A stretch of DNA of 6,803 bases, taken from assembly GCA_025936195.1 (NCBI GenBank), contig JAICTW010000143.1, forward strand, positions 1-6,803, written 5' to 3'. Below the pieces are notes generated by a model. That model made no database searches, had not been told where the DNA came from, and saw only the letters and a program-made list of their open reading frames with translations. The first letter of the stretch is position 1. Every line of letters begins with the position of its first letter. This document shows positions 1 to 5,973 of the stretch, piece after piece. Made by a program: the position numbers and the translations under genes. The DNA is from Flavisolibacter sp. GTDB taxonomy: Bacteria > Bacteroidota > Bacteroidia > Chitinophagales > Chitinophagaceae.

Positions 1-151
1 CATTCTCAATATTCAAACCTCGCATGGTTACTGTTGATAACACATCATTATGCGTGTCAACGACAATAGCTTTGTCGTGAATTTTTTGATAAGCCTGTGC
101 AGAAGCAATTAAAGAAGTAAAAACAAATAAGCAGCAAAAGAATTTCGACAT
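1..151 (-). CDS. Exported membrane dipeptidase, peptidase family M19 (N-terminal fragment)
   Basis: This reading frame starts at ATG 151-149 and runs off the left edge after 50 complete codons, so only the N-terminus is visible. The first ~20 residues form a Sec-type signal peptide: MSKFF, then a hydrophobic stretch, ending in ASAQA. After it comes KIHDKAIVVDTHNDVLS, which resembles the N-terminal strand of M19 (renal/membrane) dipeptidases. In that family the His-x-Asp of a [D/G]-x-H-N-D motif supplies zinc ligands, seen here as DTHND. M19 enzymes hydrolyse dipeptides, Cys-Gly from glutathione breakdown among them, on a binuclear zinc TIM barrel; a periplasmic or envelope location is inferred from the signal peptide. 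The gene begins 41 bases after the stop of the upstream gene and may share its transcript. No Shine-Dalgarno sequence is evident. Assignment rests on a short segment; another exported amidohydrolase-fold enzyme is possible. Confidence 0.72.
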   Translation of the reverse strand, partial: MSKFFCCLFVFTSLIASAQAYQKIHDKAIVVDTHNDVLSTVTMRGLNIEN

Positions 152-192
152 AGCAGAAATTGTCAGGTCAATTTACTGCTTTTCAACAAACG

Positions 193-969
193 TCAAAAGG
201 TCTTTGTTCGTTTAAACAGTTCAAAACATTTTTTGATGTACATCTGAAAATCGTATTCGCTTGAAGTAAGTGCAAAAGCATAGGAAGGCCGGTAGCGCAA
301 CATGAACACATTCAAATCATCTCCATCCAGCTTGGTTAATCTTCTTACCAGTGCTTTGTTGAACCGGTGGTCAACAAATTTTTGCCTTTCCTGTTCTTCC
401 AAACGTTCCCTGAATTTTTCGGTAGATTTATTTTTCCGGAATTGAAAAACACGGATCAATTCATCAAGGTCAATGGCTGCACCATTCGGACCAATAGTGG
501 TCATGCTGCCGACAGTAGGCCGGTGAAAGTTGAAGATCTTTGCATAATCCTTTCTGTTTTCAATGGAATCCATGCGATAGCTGCGGCTTTTGATCCGCAC
601 TTCCTGCATCACATCCGATTTCAACTGGAGCGCAATATCAAACTGATTGACATCCGCAATTTTCAACACGGGATATTTTGGTGTGGGCTTGCCAAGAAAA
701 GAAAACCAGATCGAATCTTTTTCTCCAACGTTGATCTGGTAGCGGCCCATGCTGTCCGTCATGGTTATTTGTCCGCTGGTGCTCATTACGGTCACGGCTT
801 CAATGCGGTAAATCCTGGAACTGTCATACACTGTTCCCTTCACTTTGTACTGTGCCGAAGTGGTTCCTGCAAAAAGAATCAAAAGAAAAGTAATAGTAAA
901 ACCGATATGAGCAGTGCTTTGTTTCAAGAGAAGCTTTGAGGCAAGTAACAAAACAAAATCTAAATGCAA
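193..969 (-). CDS. Secreted protein with N-terminal carboxypeptidase-regulatory-like (CarboxypepD_reg-like) domain
   Basis: A single carboxypeptidase-regulatory-like beta-sandwich, about residues 41-120, follows a signal peptide with apparent cleavage at TSA/Q (residue 39/40). The visible marks are YKVKGTVYDS, a TDSMGRYQI turn and a strand with DIALQL. The C-terminal half is charged and probably helical (FRERLEEQERQKFVDHRFNKALVRRL, split here only for description), a pattern seen in many Bacteroidota proteins of unknown function. The domain usually serves in adhesion or folding of exported and outer-membrane proteins; no catalytic residues are seen. The start is uncertain because there is no ATG before the signal peptide. 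TTG 969-967 gives 258 residues with an unusually long N-region. TTG 927-925 gives 244 residues and a compact signal peptide beginning Met-Lys-Gln. The gene lies 21 bases after the PH-domain gene, probably in one operon with it. Confidence 0.8.
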   Translation of the reverse strand: MHLDFVLLLASKLLLKQSTAHIGFTITFLLILFAGTTSAQYKVKGTVYDSSRIYRIEAVTVMSTSGQITMTDSMGRYQINVGEKDSIWFSFLGKPTPKYPVLKIADVNQFDIALQLKSDVMQEVRIKSRSYRMDSIENRKDYAKIFNFHRPTVGSMTTIGPNGAAIDLDELIRVFQFRKNKSTEKFRERLEEQERQKFVDHRFNKALVRRLTKLDGDDLNVFMLRYRPSYAFALTSSEYDFQMYIKKCFELFKRTKTF

Positions 970-990
970 TGATAAAATGACTGCTGCTGT

Positions 991-1410
991 TTACTCCACA
1001 CGTATGCGGGGATTCACTTCCCTTAATTCTCTGATGAATTCTGTTTTGTTATCGGGAGAGATCACTACCCGGCCATAACGGTTGTAACGGATCTCAAGCC
1101 TGTCGGATGACAGTGCAGGCGAGGCCCGGTGATCTTTGATGGGCTTCACTTTCTTTATGGATTTAATGTAAATCTCATCACGAAAAAAGAAACCGCTTTT
1201 TATTTTCAGTTTATCGTCATTGGTCACCTCATAAAAGGTATCCATGAACAAATAGATTAAAAAAGCCATCAGCATTCCGATAGCAATTTCACCGATGATA
1301 ATTTTTTGGACAATCATGAATACCTCAATTACAACAAGAAGGATTGATATAGGAAGTAAAATGTTCAGATCAACTTTTGATTTAAAAGTCTTTTTCATAA
1401 GTGCTTTCAT
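991..1410 (-). CDS. Membrane-anchored PH domain protein (bPH_4 / DUF1200-like)
   Basis: This is a 139-residue protein with two hydrophobic segments, about residues 16-38 and 41-58, followed by a soluble domain. That domain carries the pattern of the bacterial PH-like bPH_4 (former DUF1200) family: a strand with LKIKSGFF, the segment IYIKSIKKVKPIKDHRASPALSSDRLEI, then VVISPDNKTEFIRELREVNPRI. The SPALSSDRLEIRY and ISP-(x)n-F-(x)n-L-(x)n-NP elements are the most family-like. A cytoplasmic PH fold on a two-helix membrane anchor is inferred; function is unknown for the family. ATG 1410 is the first start, but ATG 1398 (MKKTFKSK) is an equally good alternative that drops four residues. The gene stands 98 bases downstream of the transporter stop, and no clear terminator was seen between them, so it could be a distal operon member or have its own weak promoter. 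Confidence 0.78.
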   Translation of the reverse strand: MKALMKKTFKSKVDLNILLPISILLVVIEVFMIVQKIIIGEIAIGMLMAFLIYLFMDTFYEVTNDDKLKIKSGFFFRDEIYIKSIKKVKPIKDHRASPALSSDRLEIRYNRYGRVVISPDNKTEFIRELREVNPRIRVE

Positions 1411-1508
1411 TGGTTATGCAAGGGTACTATGCAAAACCAGTGCCCGGGCTGAACAGCGTGAATTTTAAAAGCGAAAGGGAATTTCTCCGAAGGATTTATG
1501 AGCTAATC

Positions 1509-2705
1509 TCACTTAAATAAACTGCTCCAGGTTTCTGCAATGGTTATGTATCCCATCCAGCTCATAACCGCCACTACAATCCATCCGGCCAACTGCATCC
1601 ACAAAGGATGCCGATAGCCTTTCATCAATCTTGTTTTTGTTGCTGCAATTAAAATAATGGCAAGTGCAAAGGGCAGGATCAACCCATTGACCGCACCGGC
1701 AAGAATGAGTAATTGCTTTGGTCTGCCCAACCAAACAAAAATGAGGGTTGACAAAATAATGAAGACGGAAATACACCATCGTTCATATTTAATAAACAAC
1801 GGGTGAAAAGTTTTAAAAAAAGAAACCGAAGTGTAAGCAGCGCCAATCACCGATGAAATGGCGGCGCTCCAAAGTACAATACCAAAAATGTGAAAACCAA
1901 TTTGTCCTGCTGCTGATTGAAACACCGTTCCTGCGGGATTATTTTTATCCAGCATAACACCTTTCGCAACTACGCCTATTACTGCTAAAAACAGAATATA
2001 GCGCATCAGGGCCGAAATAAGAATTCCACTTACCGCACTTTTATTCACCTGCTTTAAGTTTTCTCTTCCTTTAATGCCGGCATCCAACAAACGATGAGCC
2101 CCAGAAAAACTAATGTAACCACCCACTGTTCCGCCAACAATGGTAACAATAGCGGCAGTACTTATTTTCTCAGGAAGAAATGTATGATGTACTGCCTGCG
2201 CTAAAGGAGGATGAGCAACGATGGCAATGATCAATGTCAGCACAATTTTTATTGTTCCAAGGAAAGGGGTAAGTGAATCCAGCATTTTTCCGGTTTCCTT
2301 CACCCAGAACAAGATCAATGCAATGATGCAACTGATAACAGCGCCTTGCCCGAAACTTATTCCCGTGATTACATTTACACCCAAACCACAACCGGCAATA
2401 TTGCCAATGTTGAAAGCAAAGCCGCCAAGTATAACCAATACAGATAAAAAATAGCCCAAACCCGGAAGCAATTTATTGGAAAGGTCCTGTGCCCTTAGTT
2501 CGCTAATGGTAAGCACACGCCAGGTATTTAATTGTGCGCCGATGTCCAGTAAAACCGAAACAAGAATAACAAAACCAAAATTGGTAGTGAGTGTTTGTGT
2601 AAAAGAAGAGGTTTGAGTGAGAAAGCCAGGACCAATGGAAGAATTGGCCATGAGGAAGGCAGCGCCAAATGTGGCACTGAATAAGCTGAACTTAAATTGT
2701 TTCAG
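1509..2705 (-). CDS. NRAMP-superfamily (YcsG-like) transporter, metal-site motifs replaced; start probably CTG 2705
   Basis: This is a polytopic membrane protein with about 11 hydrophobic segments and the LeuT-fold layout of NRAMP transporters. From ATG 2651 it has 380 residues, but in-frame codons upstream (CTG 2705 onward, 18 codons) encode KQFKFSLFSATFGAAFL, which completes the first helix. GAAFLMANSSIGPGF then aligns with the canonical NRAMP TM1 GPGFLVAVGYIDPGN, and the frame is closed by a TAA just upstream at 2711-2709. I therefore set the start at CTG 2705; ATG 2651 is the conservative alternative. In this alignment the metal-binding DPGN becomes GPGF (residues 25-28) and the TM6 MPH becomes GGY (195-197, within GGTVGGYISFSGAHRLLDAG). 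An equivalent gene sits beside the 5-oxoprolinase genes in Bacillus. Divalent-metal transport is doubtful; uptake of 5-oxoproline or a related substrate is inferred from context. Stop TGA 1511-1509. Confidence 0.9.
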   Translation of the reverse strand: MKQFKFSLFSATFGAAFLMANSSIGPGFLTQTSSFTQTLTTNFGFVILVSVLLDIGAQLNTWRVLTISELRAQDLSNKLLPGLGYFLSVLVILGGFAFNIGNIAGCGLGVNVITGISFGQGAVISCIIALILFWVKETGKMLDSLTPFLGTIKIVLTLIIAIVAHPPLAQAVHHTFLPEKISTAAIVTIVGGTVGGYISFSGAHRLLDAGIKGRENLKQVNKSAVSGILISALMRYILFLAVIGVVAKGVMLDKNNPAGTVFQSAAGQIGFHIFGIVLWSAAISSVIGAAYTSVSFFKTFHPLFIKYERWCISVFIILSTLIFVWLGRPKQLLILAGAVNGLILPFALAIILIAATKTRLMKGYRHPLWMQLAGWIVVAVMSWMGYITIAETWSSLFK

Positions 2706-3426
2706 GACTTAGTTGTTTTAAAACTTCATGAATTTTTTTGGCAAAACGTACTGCGTGTTTTCCATCACCATGAATACAAATGGTATCAGCAACAATTGGA
2801 ATGACCTTACCCGATGTTGCAGTTACTGTTTGTTCTTTGATCATCTGCAATACCTGTTGAATGTATTGCTCTTCATCTTCAATTAAAGCATTGGGTTCAG
2901 CTCGTGGTGTTAAACTTCCATCTTCCTGATAAGTGCGGTCGGCAAAAACTTCACTGGCGGTTTTTAGCTCCAGAGCTTTGGCTTCGCTGATCAAAAAACT
3001 ATTGGCCAAGCCATACAGGATCAGTTCCTCATTGAAATCTTTAATGGTTTGTGCAATGATCTTTGCAGTTTGTGCATCTCTTGCCGCCATATTGTACAAA
3101 GCGCCATGAGGTTTTACATGATGAAGCCGTACGCCTTTTTCTTTTGCGATCAGATCAAGTTTTATCAATTGCTCCAGTACAATTGCATATAGTTTATCAG
3201 AAGGTAAATGTATTTCCTTCCGCCCAAAATTTTCCTTGTCCCGAAAGGAAGGATGTGCCCCAATATGAACATGATATTTTTTGGCAAGAGCAATGGTATT
3301 GCGAATAGTATCGCCGTTGCCTGCATGAAATCCGCAGGAAATATTGGCAGAAGTAATAAAAGACATGAGGGCTTCATCGTTACCCACGCCTTCCCCCATA
3401 TCGCAGTTCAAATAACAACTGAGCAT
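2692..3426 (-). CDS. pxpA: 5-oxoprolinase subunit PxpA (LamB/YcsF family)
   Basis: PxpA works with PxpB and PxpC in the cytoplasm to open 5-oxo-L-proline (pyroglutamate) to L-glutamate with ATP hydrolysis, salvaging a damage product of glutamine and glutamate. The 244-residue length is normal for the family. All signature motifs are present in order: LNCDMGEG (6-13), ISCGFHAGN (29-37), GAHPSF with FGRKE following (56-71), HVKPHGALYN (103-112), FADRTYQEDGSLTPR (161-175) and CIHGDG (217-222). The ATG at 3426 is fixed by the NCDMGEG motif directly after it and by the only strong Shine-Dalgarno sequence in the window, GGAGGAA at 3440-3434. The start lies 47 bases inside pxpC. The stop overlaps the probable start of the transporter gene. 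It is unrelated to maltoporin LamB despite the family name. No missing motif was seen, so the subunit should be functional. Confidence 0.97.
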   Translation of the reverse strand: MLSCYLNCDMGEGVGNDEALMSFITSANISCGFHAGNGDTIRNTIALAKKYHVHIGAHPSFRDKENFGRKEIHLPSDKLYAIVLEQLIKLDLIAKEKGVRLHHVKPHGALYNMAARDAQTAKIIAQTIKDFNEELILYGLANSFLISEAKALELKTASEVFADRTYQEDGSLTPRAEPNALIEDEEQYIQQVLQMIKEQTVTATSGKVIPIVADTICIHGDGKHAVRFAKKIHEVLKQLSPETI

Positions 3427-4402
3427 TCAAAAATTCCTCCATTATGAATTTACATGCAATTTGCAATTGATTTAGATGTTTTTTTTGATTGAGTAATTTT
3501 TTTTCCGCTTCTTCCAAACACGTCATCTTAAACCGGATCACATCATTCGGTTTTTTTTGGGCCAGAATGGGCAGGTGTGCAGAGATCACGTGGGCAATTC
3601 TGGGATAACCACCTGCGGTTTGATGATCGGCCATAAGAATGATCAGTTGTCCGCCGGGAAGCAATTGCACCGTTCCAAAACTTACCGCCGAGGAAACCAG
3701 TTGCTCACCATTCTGTGTTTCTAAATTTTGTCCCGCCAGTTGATAACCCATACGATCGGCTTCATTGGTGATTTGAAACCATTGTCCCCGCAAAAGCACC
3801 TGCGCCTCTTTGGTAAGCCAGTTCCATTCACTGCCGATAATGAATTCAATTTCGTTGCGGGTATCTACAACATCATTGGCCTTCCATGGAAGCACAACAA
3901 AATCCTTATGCTGCAAAAGTTTGGAAACGTTTACATCCATTTTAAAAGGAATGATATCATTTTTTTGTAAGGCTCTTCCCTGCCATCCACCGGCAACTGC
4001 TTTGAGATTGGTGCTGTAGCTGTTCAACCATTTACACATATCAAAATCATTCAGGAAAGATAAATAGCACCTTGCACCGGTTCTCAGTTTATCAAACTTA
4101 AGTATGGCTCCTTTGCTTACAGCAACCGGATGATCCAAAGGAATGGATTGATCATTAATGAATGGAAGAAAATCAGCGCCGGTAATGCAAATGATTGTTT
4201 CTTTTTCAAATAAAAATTGTGATGCAGGGAAATGAATTTCAATTACAGGTGCCGATAAAATTTTCCCCAGCAAAGCGTTGGATAGTTGTGCTGAGAATTG
4301 GTCCATAACACCATTGGTATTGATGCCGAGGTATTGATAGCCGTACCTTCCCAAGTCCTGAACGGTATCAAGAACGCCTTGCCGGATAATTTTCAAACTC
4401 AT
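3380..4402 (-). CDS. pxpC: 5-oxoprolinase subunit PxpC (KipA / biotin-dependent carboxyltransferase-like family)
   Basis: PxpC is the larger partner of PxpB in the PxpABC 5-oxoprolinase; the same fold forms part of urea amidolyase. Family marks seen are the N-terminal LDTVQDLGRYGYQYLG with GVMD (11-34), ITGADF (73-78), GARCYLSF (109-116), TNEADRMGYQLAG (212-224) and the C-terminal GTVQLLPGGQLIILMADHQ followed by TAGGYPRIAHVIS (243-274). The start ATG 4402 places the VQDLGR motif where the family has it, so the 35-base overlap with pxpB is probably real. Two segments look divergent: the usual Ala-Gly-Gly-Ile after GARxYL reads FLNDF (116-120), and SNRMG reads ADRMG. A 40-residue Lys/Gln/Leu-rich tail beyond residue ~300 overlaps the pxpA start. 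Length (340) is at the upper end for the family. Substrate discrimination from other KipA homologues rests on the pxpA and pxpB neighbours. Confidence 0.95.
   Translation of the reverse strand: MSLKIIRQGVLDTVQDLGRYGYQYLGINTNGVMDQFSAQLSNALLGKILSAPVIEIHFPASQFLFEKETIICITGADFLPFINDQSIPLDHPVAVSKGAILKFDKLRTGARCYLSFLNDFDMCKWLNSYSTNLKAVAGGWQGRALQKNDIIPFKMDVNVSKLLQHKDFVVLPWKANDVVDTRNEIEFIIGSEWNWLTKEAQVLLRGQWFQITNEADRMGYQLAGQNLETQNGEQLVSSAVSFGTVQLLPGGQLIILMADHQTAGGYPRIAHVISAHLPILAQKKPNDVIRFKMTCLEEAEKKLLNQKKHLNQLQIACKFIMEEFLNAQLLFELRYGGRRG
3434..3440 (-). promoter_or_regulatory. Shine-Dalgarno sequence for pxpA inside pxpC
   Basis: Minus-strand GGAGGAA with the GGAGG core 9 bases before ATG 3426. It lies within the last coding bases of pxpC. 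Most other starts in this window lack such a site, as is common in Bacteroidota, so this one stands out. It supports independent or reinitiating translation of pxpA despite the 47-base overlap. Confidence 0.7.
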
Positions 4403-5081
4403 CTTCTGTAATTGAATAAAATTTTACTTCATCACCCGGGTGAAACAAAACGGGTGGATTCTCTTCTTTTTTGAAGATCGGTATTGGCGTTCTTCCAATG
4501 ATCTGCCATCCGCCGGGAGAATCCACCGGATAAATTCCGGTTTGCTTTCCGGCAATGCCTACAGCTCCGGCAAAAAGTTTTACCGGCAATGACTTTCTTG
4601 CGATCTCAATCCTTCTGTCCACTTCACCCATGTAGGTAAATCCAGGCAAAAAGCCAAGCATGTATACTTTGTAGGTTTTTGAGATGTGGATTTGAATAAT
4701 CTCTTCAACTGACAATTCATTTTTTTCGGCGATGTAGTTGATATCCGGTGCAAATTTTTGCGAATAACAAACCGGTATTTCAAAATAATTATTTTTTTGT
4801 TCGAATCCGACCGTTGTTTTAGAAAGCAGTTTTTCAAGTATCATCACCATTGATTCAAAAGAAGTACGCTGCGGTTGTTGCAAAGAAAACACGTCGTAAT
4901 AAACGGTTAAGGAACTGTAAGCGGGAACAAGATCGAGAATGGCCGCATGCCTGGTTGTTTTTAAATGATGAAAAAGCCGGTGCACTTTTTTATTGATGTC
5001 TTCTTCAATAATATTCCCGAAATCAATCGTGAGTGCAGAATCACCAAGTGGAAAAATGGAATATGGCTGGTATGAGTTCAT
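4368..5081 (-). CDS. pxpB: 5-oxoprolinase subunit PxpB (KipI / allophanate hydrolase subunit 1-like)
   Basis: This is the first gene of the operon, encoding the small partner of PxpC. It has 237 residues, typical for the family, with an N-terminal KipI-type domain (SIFPLGDSALTIDFG at 8-22; VPAYSSLTVYYD at 52-63) and a C-terminal cyclophilin-like domain. Motifs in the second domain are EIPVCY (101-106), YMLGFLPGFTYMG (140-152), GAVGIAGKQTGIYP (172-185), SPGGWQIIGRTP (188-199) and FHPGDEVKF (213-221). Start ATG 5081 is the only ATG ahead of the PLGDSAL motif. It has no Shine-Dalgarno, but a TTTG / AAAATTTG promoter-like pair lies just upstream. Its stop is inside pxpC. Bacillus KipI was first described as a sporulation-kinase inhibitor; with pxpA and pxpC adjacent, the 5-oxoprolinase role is the better call. 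Confidence 0.96.
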   Translation of the reverse strand: MNSYQPYSIFPLGDSALTIDFGNIIEEDINKKVHRLFHHLKTTRHAAILDLVPAYSSLTVYYDVFSLQQPQRTSFESMVMILEKLLSKTTVGFEQKNNYFEIPVCYSQKFAPDINYIAEKNELSVEEIIQIHISKTYKVYMLGFLPGFTYMGEVDRRIEIARKSLPVKLFAGAVGIAGKQTGIYPVDSPGGWQIIGRTPIPIFKKEENPPVLFHPGDEVKFYSITEDEFENYPARRS

Positions 5082-5100
5082 TAGGCTAATGAATGTAGAA

Positions 5101-5130
5101 CAAATTTTTAGCCTGATAACATTTTACAAA
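5101..5130 (-). promoter_or_regulatory. Putative Bacteroidota-type promoter of the pxpBCA-transporter operon
   Basis: On the minus strand TTTG (5130-5127) is followed after 18 bases by AAAATTTG (5108-5101). This compares with the Bacteroidota consensus TTTG, 19-21 bases, TAnnTTTG: one mismatch in the -7 element and a spacer one base short. Transcription would begin near 5095, leaving a leader of about 15 bases before pxpB. It sits directly after the terminator hairpin of the preceding gene, where a promoter is expected. Short AT-rich elements arise by chance, so confidence is moderate. Confidence 0.4.
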
Positions 5131-5133
5131 GCA

Positions 5134-5159
5134 AACAGCCATCACGAAAGATGGCTGTT
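5134..5159 (-). terminator. Probable intrinsic terminator after the PorT-family gene
   Basis: A perfect 10-bp inverted repeat, AACAGCCATC (5134-5143) with GATGGCTGTT (5150-5159), encloses a 6-base loop. On the minus strand it begins 13 bases past the stop codon at 5173 and is followed by the moderately T-rich TTTGCTTTGT. The T-run is interrupted, so termination may be partial. Confidence 0.65.
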
Positions 5160-5172
5160 AGAAGAATTTTTC

Positions 5173-5838
5173 TTAGAAATTGATTCCGGCTCCTACTTTA
5201 AAGCCGCGGTTGTACAAATCAAAATCCTGGTTAGCATCTGCTTTAGATAATCCATAATCATAGGATGCGGAAATATTGAAGCCGTTGGCAAAGCGGTAAC
5301 CAATTCCGCCGGTAACAGCTGCATCCCAGCGATTGAACTGGCCGGTAGCATCCATTGTTTTATTCAACAGATTAAATCCAAGCACTCCTGCTGTTGTTTT
5401 CAAATCTGCTTTGGTTAAATAAGAAACCTGTGGTCCTGCAAAAATCTGCAGGCCCTTCAAATTCAGCTTTAATAAAACAGGAAGATCAACATAATGCGAA
5501 GTGAGTTTTGCTTTGGCATTAGCGCCAATAAAATCAAGACCCTTGACATTTAATTCACCATTCATTTCATAGCCTTTCTGAGAATAATACAGTCCCGGTT
5601 CAACAGAAACCAGGTCGCTGACAGGTATGGAGGCATTGGCGCCTGCAAAGAAACCTGTATGAGCCGATGTGGTGATGGCACCATTGGTATAATCCAATAA
5701 ATTTTGAAGGCTGTTGGCAGCATCGCCTTTCATAGTTGATGAAGTAATGCCGGCACGAATACCAAAAGAAGGTTTTGACTGTGCGAAACCGAATATGCCG
5801 ATAACAAGAGAAGCAAGGAGTAAAATTTGTTTTTTCAT
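5173..5838 (-). CDS. PorT-family outer-membrane beta-barrel protein
   Basis: A 221-residue exported protein starting MKKQILLLASLVIG, with a signal peptide apparently cleaved at GFA/Q (19/20). The mature part is a run of amphipathic strands with the features of the Bacteroidota OMP_b-brl_2 (PorT-like) family: FGIRAGITSSTM near the N-terminus, VEPGLYYSQKGYEM, HYVDLPVLLKLNL, GLQIFAGPQVSYLT, AAVTGGIGYRF and FNISASYDYGLSKA. It ends in VGAGINF, with the C-terminal phenylalanine recognised by the BAM assembly machinery. An eight-strand barrel in the outer membrane is inferred. Function is unknown for most relatives; true PorT belongs to the type IX secretion system, but general PorT-like barrels are numerous and this context has no other secretion genes. 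The gene is flanked by terminators on both sides and so is probably transcribed alone. Confidence 0.88.
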   Translation of the reverse strand: MKKQILLLASLVIGIFGFAQSKPSFGIRAGITSSTMKGDAANSLQNLLDYTNGAITTSAHTGFFAGANASIPVSDLVSVEPGLYYSQKGYEMNGELNVKGLDFIGANAKAKLTSHYVDLPVLLKLNLKGLQIFAGPQVSYLTKADLKTTAGVLGFNLLNKTMDATGQFNRWDAAVTGGIGYRFANGFNISASYDYGLSKADANQDFDLYNRGFKVGAGINF

Positions 5839-5911
5839 AAAAGAATGGTGAACGTGGTTTGATGCGTTCTGAGGTTTTCAGAAGGAAAATGAAGGCGGGT
5901 GATTAATGAAG

Positions 5912-5944
5912 CTCAGGTAAGATTGTGTTAAACAAAACCGCAAA
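5912..5944 (-). promoter_or_regulatory. Putative promoter of the PorT-family gene
   Basis: On the minus strand TTTG (5944-5941), a 21-base spacer, then TACCTGAG (5919-5912), compared with the Bacteroidota pattern TTTG, 19-21 bases, TAnnTTTG. The spacer fits; the -7 element matches four of its six fixed positions. Predicted start near 5905 gives a leader of about 65 bases. The -33 element lies within a cluster of phased TTAA repeats that could be a regulator site. Confidence 0.3.
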
Positions 5945-5961
5945 GCGTTAACTTCTCTTAA
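5928..5961. repeat. Three TTAA-centred elements with 10-bp phasing upstream of the PorT-family gene
   Basis: TTAA occurs at 5928-5931, 5948-5951 and 5958-5961, exactly 20 and 10 bases apart, in the contexts GTTAAA, GTTAAC and CTTAAC. On the plus strand the close pair reads TTAACT, four bases, TTAACA. Direct repeats on one face of the helix resemble sites for OmpR/PhoB-type response regulators (Bacillus PhoP uses TTAACA-like repeats with an ~11-bp period). They surround the putative -33 element. The rest of the 5839-6021 gap holds only the leader and the terminator at 5974-6002. Confidence 0.3.
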
Positions 5962-5973
5962 CAACGAAAAATA

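Noticed and set aside
367..939. A 190-codon plus-strand open frame opposite the carboxypeptidase-regulatory-like gene
   Set aside because: It lies fully antisense to a gene with signal peptide and recognisable domain, and its protein shows no family-like motif. The complementary frame is open by composition.
1419..1426. TACCCTTG on the minus strand as a -7 promoter element for the PH-domain gene
   Set aside because: It matches TAnnTTTG with one mismatch, but no TTTG lies 17-23 bases upstream and the start site would fall almost on the ATG. Too weak to list as a feature.
1442..1449. Palindrome GCCCGGGC between the transporter and PH-domain genes
   Set aside because: An isolated 8-base palindrome with no loop, T-run or second copy; not enough to call an operator or terminator.
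1509..2651. Annotation as a Mn2+/Fe2+ NRAMP transporter
   Set aside because: The DPGN and MPH metal-site motifs are not present in the aligned positions, so only superfamily membership is supported.
2692..3426. LamB maltoporin or a lactam-utilisation gene taken from the old family name
   Set aside because: The protein has no signal peptide or barrel pattern and carries the complete PxpA motif set.
3063..3447. Short plus-strand frames opposite pxpA
   Set aside because: Both are antisense to strongly conserved PxpA motifs and have no recognisable protein features.
3380..5081. Allophanate hydrolase or urea carboxylase subunits
   Set aside because: PxpB and PxpC homologues are often so labelled, but there is no amidase or biotin carboxylase gene here and pxpA is adjacent, which fits 5-oxoprolinase.
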